Position numbers and translations under genes: made by a program
Notes under the pieces: model-generated
Databases searched by the model: none
What the model was told of the DNA's origin: nothing
Seen by the model: the letters and a program-made list of their open reading frames with translations, nothing else
Shown here: one piece after another, positions 9,274-20,200 of the stretch
How the letters are laid out: every line of letters starts with the position of its first letter
How positions within the stretch are numbered: position 1 is the first letter of the stretch
From: Zelonia costaricensis
Taxonomy: Eukaryota; Euglenozoa; Kinetoplastea; Trypanosomatida; Trypanosomatidae
Length of the DNA stretch: 64,000 bases
Assembly (NCBI GenBank): GCA_030849075.1
Contig: JASAOO010003561.1
Span: 1 to 64,000, forward strand
Direction of reading: 5' to 3'

Positions 9274-10737
9274 ATGAGCGGTGCAGCGCAGCGCAACGAG
9301 CGGGCCAGCGGGAACCACACGGAGCCGCTGTCGGACGAGCTGGCGATGGTCGACCGCTGCCCGTACACGGAGTCGGGCAAGACTGACGCGGCGGCGGAGG
9401 GCGTCATTGCCAACCCGATGAAGGGTCGCTGCAACGGCGACTTCGACACGAGCTCCGGCGACAACGGCGTGGTGCCAGCGAAGGCGACCGGGCTGCGTGG
9501 GGCACTGGAGACGGTCTACTCGGTCATCCCGCACGGTGGCCTCGTGGCGAACGTGTACAACTTGGCGAGTGCGACGCTGGGGGCCGGCATCGTGTCAGTG
9601 CCGTCGGGCTTCCACCAGTCCGGCATTGTGGTGTCGGTGATCCTGCTGGCCGTGGTGTGCGCCTGCACCATCTACTCCATCCGGCTCCTCGGCGAGGCGA
9701 AGCTGAAGACGGGTCTGCGGTCGTACGAGGAGATGGCGCGCGGCATGCTCGGCCGCGGCTGGGACTACTTCACGGCGTTCCTGATGTTCATCTTCTGCTG
9801 GGGCGTGTGCGTGGGCTACGTCATCTCCGTCGGCGACCTGCTGTCGCCCATGCTGGACGGCGAACACACGAACGCGTTTCTCAAGACGGCGAACGGGCAC
9901 CGCATCCTGGTCGGGCTCATCTGGCTCGTGGGCATGTTCACGCTGTCGCTGCCGAAGGAGATCAACTCGCTGCGCTACGCGTCGGTCGTCGGCGTCACCT
10001 TCGTGGTCTTCTTCGTCATCTGCATGATCATCCACTCGGCGCAGAACGGGCTGCGCCACGGTGTGAGCAAGGACGTGTTGCTCGTGAACAACGGCATGCC
10101 GGCCGTGAATGGGCTGACGCTCTTTATTTTCGCCTTCATCTGTCAGGTGAACGTTTTCGAGATTTTCGACGAGATGGCAAAGCCGACGCTGAGCAACATG
10201 ACGCGTGACGCGACGGTGAGCATGGTGCTTGTGGCGGTGCTGAACTTCCTGTCGGGCTTCTTTGGCTACTGCGACTTCGGCCTGAAGGTGGACGGCTCCA
10301 TCCTGCTGCTGTACCGCCCGCTCGAGGAGCCGCTGTTCATGATTGCGTACATTGGCATCTGCATCAAGCTGTGCGTCGGCTTCGCCATCTGCATCCAGCC
10401 CTCGCGCGACGCCATCTACTACTGCCTGAACATGGGCAAGACCTCGGACGTCAAGGACTGGGTGAACTGGCTCGTCAGCGGCTTCCTCGCTCTCGCCGCG
10501 CTCATCTGCGGCCTCTTCATCCCGGACATCAACATCGTCTTCACCCTCCTCGGCGGCATCTGCGGCGGCTTCCTTGGCTTCATGTTCCCGGCGTACTTCT
10601 ACATCTACTCCGGCGGCTTCACGCTCAAGAAGGTCGGCATCCTCAACTACATCGGGTGCGTCATCCTCATCGTCGGCGGCGTGGTGGCGGTCGTCTTCGG
10701 CACGGCCGTCGCCATCTACGGCCAGATCCCTGAGTAG
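9274..10737 (+). CDS. amino-acid transporter (AAAP family)
   Basis: 487 aa. A hydrophilic N-terminus of about 85 residues precedes roughly 11 membrane segments. The first carries NLASATLGAGIVSVPSGF (about 92-109), the hallmark N-x-x-x-G-x-G-I-x-x-x-P element of trypanosomatid amino-acid transporters. GYVISVGDLLSPM and KEINSLRYASVVGV also fit the family. It should move an amino acid or polyamine across the plasma membrane or a lysosome-like membrane; the substrate cannot be read from sequence. The start at 9274 (MSGAAQRNER) was chosen because the upstream in-frame ATG at 9007 would place a polypyrimidine tract inside the coding region. These transporters are often in tandem arrays, but no second copy is present here. 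Confidence 0.92.
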   Translation: MSGAAQRNERASGNHTEPLSDELAMVDRCPYTESGKTDAAAEGVIANPMKGRCNGDFDTSSGDNGVVPAKATGLRGALETVYSVIPHGGLVANVYNLASATLGAGIVSVPSGFHQSGIVVSVILLAVVCACTIYSIRLLGEAKLKTGLRSYEEMARGMLGRGWDYFTAFLMFIFCWGVCVGYVISVGDLLSPMLDGEHTNAFLKTANGHRILVGLIWLVGMFTLSLPKEINSLRYASVVGVTFVVFFVICMIIHSAQNGLRHGVSKDVLLVNNGMPAVNGLTLFIFAFICQVNVFEIFDEMAKPTLSNMTRDATVSMVLVAVLNFLSGFFGYCDFGLKVDGSILLLYRPLEEPLFMIAYIGICIKLCVGFAICIQPSRDAIYYCLNMGKTSDVKDWVNWLVSGFLALAALICGLFIPDINIVFTLLGGICGGFLGFMFPAYFYIYSGGFTLKKVGILNYIGCVILIVGGVVAVVFGTAVAIYGQIPE

Positions 10738-13700
10738 GCACTGAACGGTGGCCCAGACGAGGAGGAGAAACCGATGGGCGGCGATGGAAAGAAAGAACAA
10801 GCGAGACAGGAGAACAAAGACGTGTGTGTGTGTGTGTGTGGGTGGGTGGTGGTGGAGGCAGCCTCAGTTCCAGCCACGTCTTCGCCCTCCTCCCTCCTCC
10901 CCTTCACCACCGCCTCGGCACTCCGTCTCCATTTCACTTCCTGTTTGTTTTCGCCATCGCCCCCCCCCCCGCTCGGCCTGCCTGACCCGACCTCTGTCTT
11001 ATCCCTTCCCTGTCTCCTTCGCATGCATCACCTGCGTGCACCCTTTGCAGGTTCCTTGCTGCCTCTGCCGGAAGTGCGCTTCGCTCGTTAACCTCCCCAC
11101 CTCTCCCATTCCATCTCCGTGCTCCGTCGTCCAACCTCCGTGCCTCCCCAGCCAGTGCGTAGTGGATTGCGTTCTTGTCTGTGTGTGTTTGTGGGTGTTG
11201 GAGAATAAGTGCCTTCTTTCCCTCAAAGCACTCGTGGGCGATGCCGGACGTGGGTCTGCGTGTGTGTGCGTGTGTGCGCTTGTGTGTTGGTGGGCGACGG
11301 TGCGCGCGTCAGGGGTGGAGGGCGCGACGGGGTCGAGGACAAGGACCTACGGGGAATGGAGAAGCAGGCCTCAGGGACTCGGAAATGCGAGAAAACAAAG
11401 AAGTGGGAGCGAGACCGCCGCAGGTGGCGACGCCTGCGTATTCTACGCGTTTGCCGTGCAGTCGCACCTTCAGACCTGTACTTAAGCGTGGTGTCGATCC
11501 CAACACCTCCCTTGAGCTGAACGCGACTCCGTGCGGGACTGCGCAGGGCAGAGGCGCCTTCCTTCTTTCCCCCTTTTCTGTGTCGGAGTCCGCCGCCTCT
11601 CTCTCGTTCTCGTGAAGCTGTCCTTTTCTTCGTGTTCTGCGCGCACCCTGCTCCGACATCCAGCTGCATTTTCAGCCGCATCCAGCGCTCGCACCCCCCC
11701 CCACCTCTTCCCTTCCGGGTGGCGGGTGCCCTACGTGCATGTGAACCCGGTACATCCTCGTCCCCCCTCTTTCTTCGTGTTGCTCCTGTTGCGTTTTCTC
11801 TTCTTTCTGCTGCACCGTCCTCCCCTTCCCCTCTCTTCACATCTCCCGTGACCCATGCCGAAGTTGCCCCCCCCCCTCCCCCCGCCCCATCACTGTCATC
11901 GAACATTCAGTCGCCCACCGCCGCGCACGGGGAGCGGAAAGTGGCGGGGGGAGTAAGGGAGTGAAGGAAGAAGCGTTGTGGGGTATTGCAGAGGAAAGGA
12001 GTGAGGAGACAACCGGGATTGTGGCGGCGCGCGAGGGGCAGACAGACCGACACACATACACACACGTACACACCAATGCGTGTCGCGTGCATGTCTCTTT
12101 GTGTGTCTGTGTAAGTGTGTGGGCGTGTCCGCCCCTCTCACACCTCCACCGCTGCCTCCTCCCTGTTGTCGCCGCTCGAACGCTCTCCTCCGCTTCTCTT
12201 GGTGCGTTGTGTGTTTCCTCGCACTTTTCTCCTTTCTCTTTTTTTTTTTCTGGTTCGCCCTTCTTCTCTTGTCTTGTCTTGTCTTCTTTTTTTGTTTTCC
12301 GCGTGGATGCCACCGCCGCGAACTCCAGCCATTTCTTTGCGTTGTTGTACACCTGACTTGTCTTGTTGAGCTTCTCCTTTTCGCCCCCCCCCCCACACAC
12401 ACACCGCACCGTAGATCGGAGGAGAGAGGAGAGAGACCCCATTATCTTTCCCCCACCCCCCGCACGCTGGTACACACACGCAAAAACAAGTCTGCCCGCA
12501 CGAGCGGTGCGTGTGCACGATCTTGCGTCCACGCATGTTTTTTTTTGTTTCGGACGAGAAGACGTGTGTGTTCGTGTCTTGGGACGTGCGCTCCATTGGT
12601 GTATGTGTGTGTGTGCCCCTGTGCCTTTGCGTCCCTCCTCCTCCTCCTCCCCCTCTACGCGTGCGGTGATGCGTTTTTTTTCAACTGGAGTGTGACCCAC
12701 TTCGTGTCGCACGTCTCTGCCCGGCTCATGAAGCTGATACCGCACTCCCTACCTCCCTCCCCGATGACCCTCCACACTTGTCTAACACGTTCGGGTTCCT
12801 TTTTCCTCTGGTTTCTTTGCTGTAACCTCCCTTCCCCCCACCCCCAATTCTGTTTGCTTGAATTTCTGCATGCGCGCGTGTGTGTGCGCCTGCGATCTTC
12901 TCTACTTTTGTGTGTGTGTGTGTTTAGCACTTGTGTGTAGGGGATGAGTGTGAGTGGCGGATCTGAGCCACCTCAGGCCCCACTCGGCGCGTCCCCGTGA
13001 CTCGCGTGCGCATGGGCTACGAGCGAAGCAGCGGCCCGCGACGCGCCTTCGTCGTATAACAAGCGACAGACGTGCGTCTTGCCGGCATCGTCCCGCACTC
13101 CGCTTTCCGCCTCCCTGCCTCTCCGGATCCTTTGCTGACCGATCTTCCCCACCGACCGACCCACCCACCCCCTCCTAGGCGGCCCGCACCCTCTTCCCAT
13201 CCTTCCTCCGTTGCTCTGCTTGCATTCACGTATGCTCTCGTCCTCGATCCTCATCGCCAAGTTCGGTGCTGGGGCGAAAAGGGCTGGACATAGCAGCAGC
13301 CGCGGTGGCGAGGTACTAGGGCAGGGGTGCGTGGGCGTACGGGGCGGGGGGGGTGTGACGGGGAGGGAGTGTGAGGGTAGAGACAGGAGAGAGAGTGGAG
13401 GGAGGCGCTGCGGTGACATGATATGCACTGGAGCATAGCCACCGGTAAGCACGTGAATGGAGGGAGTTACGCGGTACTACGAAGAAAAAAATAATCTAAA
13501 ACGGGCGTGAGAAGCCGCGTGCCCTGTACCCCCCTCCCTCCTCGCGCCGCCTTGCGCCTCTCGTCAGCCAGTTAGTCGCCGGAGGTCTCTCCTCCTCTCC
13601 CCATAAACACCACGTGCCGATAAGAAATGTGTTGACGCGTGCGGCATCGTTGATTCTTGCTTGTGTTTTTGCTTCTTTCTGTGTGTGTGTGTATGTGAGT

Positions 13701-15034
13701 GTGTCTGTTTTCTTTTTTTGTCTCTCCCCCTCCTCCTTGCGTTGTTGAGTGGTTTTCCGCCTCCTCTTCGCCATTGCTCACCTTTCACCTCGTCACCGAG
13801 TGTGCGTCAACCTGTGCGTGTCCGGTTGCGCCTGTGTGGGCTTGTGTGGGTGTCTATGTGCACGCACGCCATTCACCTGGCTGTTCGCTCAGGCGTTTTG
13901 TTCCCATGGCCTTTGCGTGTGTGTGTGTGTGTCTTTTTTTTTCTTTGCGTGACGGACGAGAGAGGGAAGGGAAGGGGCGGGGGAGGGTGCCTTCTCCCCG
14001 CTCCTCGCTCGTCCAGGCCTGTCTTGGCATGTCCCACCCCCACCCCACCCTCCTCTTCTTCCCCTCTCCACTGCGTTTCCGGGCGTTGATGATGCTCCTA
14101 CGCCTGTCCAGCACCCCGCGCGCTGGTCTATGCGAGCTTCTCTCACGCAGAACGGCAGATTGGTGCACGCGTACGTGAGTGTGTCTGTGTGAACAGGTCT
14201 GGGAAGAAAAAAAAAGTAAGCAAACAATGCAAGAGGCATATACTGATCTACGTCTATATATGCACACATGTGTGTGTATGTGCGCGCGTGCTCCATCCGC
14301 TGCACGACACCTACCCACACCTCACCCCGTCCGCACCCCCAAAAAGGGGAAGGAGCGAGGGGTGTACTGCACGACACGCGAACCCTAATCAAATAAACAG
14401 AAGAACTAGAGGAGCCCTAGACGAGGCCAGACGCATGATAGTGGAAGGGCGGTGGTGGTTGTGGTCGTGGGGAGCTCTGGTTGGTGGGCTAGGCGCTCCT
14501 TTGTCATACCTCCTCGAGGACTCCATCCATGAAGCGGCGTTGCTCGTAAGCGGAAGGAGCCGAGGCACACGCATCGCCGCATCCCCCTCCCTCGTCGGCC
14601 CCACCCTGACCGCACCACCGGTGTCGCCGTCTGCGCGCCTTCACGTCTGCTATTCGCCTCACCCCCCCTCTTTGTTTGTTTTCTAAACCACCCCGCGTGC
14701 ACCCGGCTACGTACCGCCCACCCACCGTGGGCTTTTCTCCACATGGCACCGCCTTCGTCTCTGCGATTCAAGACGAGGCGCCGTCTCGACTCCTGAGCAA
14801 AGCACCTTCACGAGCACACGGTGTAGGAGGCTGTACAGCCAAACACGGAAAGAGGGCAGAGGAGCGGCGTGGCGCGTCGTGGCTGCTGACACTGTAGGGG
14901 CCTCTCTTCTTCTTCTCCGATCACTCCCCACTTCTCGCCGTGCGATTTCTGCGGGTAGGGCGCGGAGCAGGCGAGCCGTGCCAACACCACTGGCCCCCCA
15001 CTGCCGGTGACCTCCCCCGCTGTCGAGGCCAACG
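10738..15034 (+). other. 4.3-kb gap without a convincing gene
   Basis: TG runs just after the stop (about 10820-10850), then C/T-rich DNA with C-runs, a T-run at 12241-12250, more TG runs (12605-12620, 13680-13700, 13918-13932) and an A-run (14206-14215). ORFs of 200-290 codons (for example 12080-12940) are rich in Cys, Val, Phe and Pro and track the repeats. A C/T tract at 14901-14918 with AG at 14957-14958 probably serves the gene at 15035. The region may be a long 3' UTR or hide a small RNA or fast-evolving gene. Confidence 0.6.
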
Positions 15035-15739
15035 ATGTCCGATTTCTTCTTGGACTCCCTCACGGAGGAGGAGCGGGCGCTGCTGGCGCAGTTTGAGTTT
15101 CGCGCCATCGTGCAACCCAGTGACACCCCCGTCCTTTACATCCATGCAGACATTCAGCACAGCGCCGGTGCGAACTCTGGTTCAAGCGAAGACGGCGCGG
15201 CATCGCACACGGCCGGCCCCGCGTCGCCTTCCCCTCCCGCACTTGGCGCGAATCGCGGGCTTCACCAGGAAGCGGGTGCGCCGCTCCTCGAGCAGGGCAC
15301 GGCAGAGCGCACGATGGGAGGGAACAGAGGTGCCCTTGCCGCAGCCCTTCTGGAACCGCACGTGCAGGCTCCGCTTCCTCCCGAGCTCTTGGCAGGGTTG
15401 ACGACGACACTTGCCGGGGCTGACGAGCCGGTGGACGACGGCGGTGCGGCCGCACCGATGGGGCTGCACGTGGTGGACGCCACCTCGTTGCTGCTCCATC
15501 GGCGCCAGGCGGGCGGGCACGGGGATGCGACGACGCTGGCGGCGGCGGGTGTGCCCGTTGTGTCTGCAGCTGCACCGGCGGACCCCAGCGCGAGCGCGAG
15601 CGGCACGGCTTCCGCGACACCGACGGCGGCGCAGCAGTGCAACGACCTCGCGGAGCGCTTGTTGCAGCTGTCGACCGAGGTGGATGCCGTTGCTTGCGAA
15701 ATGGACCGCAGAATCATGTCACCGACGGGCTTCTGCTAG
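15035..15739 (+). CDS. hypothetical protein, 234 aa
   Basis: No family recognised. The first 45 residues (MSDFFLDSLTEEERALLAQF, then a short beta-like stretch ending LYIHAD) look ordered. Residues about 46-195 are an Ala/Gly/Ser/Thr-rich low-complexity region. The last 35 residues form a likely amphipathic helix (QQCNDLAERLLQLSTEVDAV). Codon use is strongly GC at third positions. The ATG follows a C/T tract and AG at 14957-14958, giving a leader of about 76 nt. No signal peptide or membrane segment is visible. The conserved ends joined by a disordered middle suggest an adaptor or scaffold, but function is unknown. Confidence 0.75.
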   Translation: MSDFFLDSLTEEERALLAQFEFRAIVQPSDTPVLYIHADIQHSAGANSGSSEDGAASHTAGPASPSPPALGANRGLHQEAGAPLLEQGTAERTMGGNRGALAAALLEPHVQAPLPPELLAGLTTTLAGADEPVDDGGAAAPMGLHVVDATSLLLHRRQAGGHGDATTLAAAGVPVVSAAAPADPSASASGTASATPTAAQQCNDLAERLLQLSTEVDAVACEMDRRIMSPTGFC

Positions 15740-16272
15740 CCTTGGCGGCGGTGCACGAGCAGCAGCCGCAACTGCACCCCCACACCTATGCGAAAGAGGA
15801 ATTGGCAGAACAGAGACGTACCGCACGACGGACACCTCGCGTGTGAAAGCGAGCATTGCCCATCAACCGCTTCGAGTTCACAGGCAGAACAGAAACAGAG
15901 TTCGGCGGCGCGTTCTAAGCTAACCGTGCCAGTCCGCGCTCCTGCCAACTTCGGACGGAGCAGAAGCCGAGCTCCTCCCCCCGTTCCTTTCACGACAACG
16001 TCCCCCGCTCCTTTTTCCTCTGTGCGCGCTGCGACGCGCCACCTGCTCCGTCGCTTTCCCGCCTTTCCCCGCCCATCGCCACGCACGCGTGCTGTATTGT
16101 ACCTACCTTCCCCGTGCGCTTGTCAGTGCCACCCCAAGAGTTGCACACACACACACACACACACGCGCACCTCACCTCGGACTATCACCACCATCCGCGC
16201 CTCTTCTCCCCTCCACCTCACACAGAGCACAGGAAGAGAACAAGAAAACACGACGGCAGTAGTGGCACCGCG
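15740..16272 (+). other. intergenic region with splice acceptor and (CA)n
   Basis: Pyrimidine tracts at about 15998-16022 and 16048-16075, a (CA)n run at 16144-16164, and a last tract at 16201-16218 followed by CACAG (AG at 16224-16225). That AG would leave a 5' UTR of about 48 nt for the gene at 16273. No gene seen. Confidence 0.65.
16144..16164 (+). repeat. (CA)n dinucleotide repeat in 5' leader region
   Basis: About ten CA units ending 108 nt before the ATG at 16273. It is one of several sense-strand (CA)n runs in the same position relative to a start codon. Confidence 0.95.
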
Positions 16273-17256
16273 ATGTCGCTCTTCGTCTCTCTTGTGGACC
16301 AGCTCGCGGCGCGGCACGAGGGCGGCAGCAGCGGCAGCGGGACGAGCCACTCCCAAGACGTAGAGGAACGCATCGCACGGCTGTTCCTCATCGCGTGCGA
16401 CCTGATGGCCGCCTTCCGCCCCGCCGACCTACGCGTGCATCTCGATGGTATGATGGGCGTGCTGCACGCGACACTGCTGCAAGGCGACGGCCTCCAGCAC
16501 GCTGCAGCCCCTTCAGGCGACACCGCGGCAGACCACGCGCCGCCGTCGCCCGAGTCGGTGCCGACGCTGATCACTGCCTCGGGTGCTGTGGTCGGGTACG
16601 TGTGCACACACGTGGAGGCCTTGGAGGACGGCGGCGTCGCAGCCGCGTGGGTGGCGGCGGTGGCGGGGGAGTGGGAGTCGAGCGTGCTGCAGTTGCTGAG
16701 CGCGCAGCCGCCCTTCACCGCCGAGGCCCGCACGGCCGCGTGCTACGCCGTGGCGCAGCTCTCGCTCTTGCCAAGCGCCGGCTGCTGCCCTCGTGTGCTG
16801 CAGTCCGCGTGCGGGGCGCTGGAGGCGGGCCGCGAGGACGGGCTCAACGCGGCGCTGGCGACTGAGCTTCTAGGGCAGGTGACCTCCCTCATGGTCGTCT
16901 GCCGCCCCTTCCAGCTGCGCGGGGCGGTGCTGGAGAACCCGTCGCCCCGCCCATGCGCGGCGAATGGCGCGGCCAAGAAGAAGGCACCGACCTCCGGCAC
17001 GAGCGCATCGCAGGGCAGCAAGCGGGCGAAGCTGGCGACGCAGCGGCCCGCACTCGAGGGGGGAGGCGGCTTGTCCGCGCAGGACGCGGAGGAAGGGGCG
17101 CAGCACCCTGCCGATACGCGTACAGCCATTCCTTCCTGCTACCCGTTTCCGTGTCCAGCCCGCCTCGCTCGTCTGAAGCAGGACTTCATCCAGTCATGCC
17201 TGTCGGCCCTCGGCGCCCGTGGCAGCGATGGTGGGGGCGCAGCGTACGCCTCCGCG

Positions 17257-17288
<32 letters not shown>

Positions 17289-20200
17289 CCGCGCGGTGCC
17301 GACGGCACTCATTTGCCAGCGCGTCTTGATTCCGCTGCTGCTGCTGGACGGCAGTCAGGGCTTGGAGCAGTACGAGGCGCTGGTGCACAACCTGCTGCAC
17401 ACCCTCGCCGCCCGCCCCGCCACTGCCTCCGAGCTCGCGCACCGAAGGCAGGAGGAGAAGGCGACGGACGCCGGTCAGCACCAACCCATGGCGGGTGGCG
17501 TTGCGATCGTCCAGACGCTGCGCAGCGAGAACTGCGACGAGGTGGTGCTGCTGATCGCTGCTCTCTTCGACTTTCTTTTCCGCCAGCCCTCCCTCGACCC
17601 GCAGACGGACTTCCGCTTCTCGCACTTTTTGTGGTCTGTGCTGAGTAGCGCGCTGCATCGCAGTCTGACGGCGACGGAGATGGACGCCGGCCGCCGCGCC
17701 AACATGCAGCTCCGCGTCGAGTACTTGCTCAAGCGCATCGTGTACATGACGAAGCTTCAGGACTTGCAACAGATGCAGCAGCAGCAGCAGCAGATGCAGA
17801 CCGTCCGCTTCCACACGCTCTTCTGCTGGACCGCTGCCGCGTCGCCCAACAGCGCCACCGCCTGGGACAACTTCTTCCTCGTCCTCGAGTCGCTGAACGA
17901 GTACGGCTGGCACATCATCGAGCCCGTCATGGCCCGCTTCGACAGCCTCGTCGCGCAGCTGGAGGCGCACCTGGCCGATGTCGAGAGCGCTGGCAAGGCG
18001 TCCGCGGCTGCGGCGGAGTCGGCAGCGCTGCACCCGTGCTGGGTTGAGATGCTGCTGCTGAAGATTGTCCTGCACCCGAACCTGGGCGTGCGGAAGGTGG
18101 GCCTGCGCCGGGTGTGGGCCCTGCCGCCGCGCGTGCTGCGCGCCCTCTCGAGCGGCTTTCTCTTCAAGTACGCCTTCCAGAGTGCGTCAGACCCGCGACT
18201 GTGCGGTGACATTGACCGCGTTCCCATTACGGCCTCCTTCCTCGACACGAAGTCCTTCGAGGGGGCCGAGGTGCGGGCCCTGCCGGATGTCGGGCCGCTC
18301 GCGCAGGAGGTGGAGCGCTTCTACGCGTCCATCTTCCTCGCACGGTGGGACGGCGCGCCGGCGGAGGTGGCCGTGGCAGGCCGTGTGGATGCGCTGCATC
18401 GCCTTCTCGACACCACGGTCGACAAGCCACCCCGCTTCACCGTGTGCGTGCTGGCGCGTGCGCTGCTTGCCATGGCGCAGGTCCTTCTCGACCACCACAT
18501 CGATGCGACCCCGATTGTGCTGGACGAGGGTCTGCTAGCGCGGCTGCACCGCTTCATGCGGGACTCGGTGCAGGAGAACATTCCCTTCTGGCTCGACGTC
18601 CGCGTCACGGCCATTCTCTTCGCCGCCCTCACCACCCTCGCGGCGGCCACGGCGCAGCCCCGGGTGTGTCGCCAGCACCCAAGCTTCTGGCGTCTGTACT
18701 GCCTCTGCGGCCCGCTCGGCGAGTCGGGTGGACACAGCATCACGAGCATGGATGCGTGCGGGCAGTACGGCCTCGTAGGGGCCTCGATCGAGGAGGGCTT
18801 CCTCCAGGACTGGCTGCTGCACCTCAGCATCCGCCTGGAGCAGCCGCCGCCGCCGCCGCCGCAGGAGGGGAGCGGCGGCAGCGATGCCGGCGCGGGCGCG
18901 CTGACAACTGCTGGTGGCGCCATGGTCGAGGGTGCGTCGCTGATGGAGGCGCTGCTGGACGTGCGCGGCGTGGTGGACCGCGTCGACGCACTCCTGCACG
19001 CGCGGCAGCTGCTGGACGCCCTGGCGATCAAAGAGACCTTCTTTCTTCTGGGCACCCTCACGCGGACGTCGTGTGCGGCGCACCGGCAGGTGGTGCGCAC
19101 CGTGGCGGACCGCATCGCCGCGACCGTGACCTCCCTGCAAACGCGCGCCTACTGCTCCGCGGCGCAGGTGCTCTCGAGTGCGGCGTGCGTGGTAGAGTTT
19201 CACCACACTGTCGGCAGCGCGGTGTGCGCGGAGCTCTGGCCCCTCGGCACGACGCTGCAGGCTATGTCGGCCGCGTTGCACGGGCAGGTGTTGGCTGCGC
19301 TGCTGGCCGGCCTGCGCCGTCTCAGCGAGCAGGAGGGGAGCCCCGCGCCGCACTCGGTTGACGGAGCGGAGGCAATCGCAGCGGACCCGGACACAACGTG
19401 GGCGCTGCTCAAGACGGAGCACTTTGACATGCTGGCGGCCGCCATCACGGCGCTCAACACCATCGCCACCAGCGTGGCGTGCGTCGACGCGGCGACGCGC
19501 GTTGCGGAGCTGCTGCAGGCACCGCAGCACGTGCGGCAGCTCATGGACCTACTGCACGAGTGCGCGACGGCCTGCGCGGGGGCTGCGGCGCAGGAGACGC
19601 AGCGACTGGCAGCGCTGCTTGTCGTGTACCGCGATGTCGCGCGGCTGCTGCAGAGCGAGCTGTGCGGCTTCCTGGCTGTGACACAGAACGGCAGCATCGC
19701 CGCAAATGCGAATGCCGCTGCGCCCCGTGCGGGGTGGCTGCCCACGTGCCGTGAGGCCCCGGCATCCTCGGCGAGGGCCACGTCACGCTGTCCCTCCGCC
19801 CTGTCGCTCCCGCGCGCCGATGTCGAGGCGTACGTGGGCCAGCTCATGGCGCTGCCGGCGCAGCGAGCCCCATCGTGCGCTGTGCCGAGCGCGCTGTCGA
19901 ACGTGCCGTGGTCGACGCTGCTGGGGCAGCAAGGGCGGTACGTGTGCAACTCCCTCTACGTGCTTCTTCTTTCCATGACATCGGACGTCTCGCCGCTGCT
20001 CGTGGCGCGCGTGCAGGACTACGCACTGGGGCAGCTGGGCGAGTGCTGGACCATGAACCTCGCATGCGTGTACGACGTGCTGCTCTGGGTGGCCTCGGCC
20101 GACGTGAAAGAGGCCGGCGTGGTCGACCACGTGGCCATCGCGGAGGGGATGTGGGAGCACATGCGCGAGGTCGGTGCGCGGCAGTACACGCGTCTCGCCG

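Noticed and set aside
9595..10800. 401-codon antisense ORF opposite the amino-acid transporter
   Set aside because: Sense frame has membrane segments and family motifs; the antisense product is a His/Asp/Glu/Arg-rich shadow.
12080..12940. 286-codon + strand ORF in the 4.3-kb gap
   Set aside because: Low-complexity Phe/Cys/Pro/Leu-rich product over T- and C-runs, not gene-like.
14381..14392. AACCCTAA, resembling a telomere unit
   Set aside because: A single copy with no adjoining repeats.
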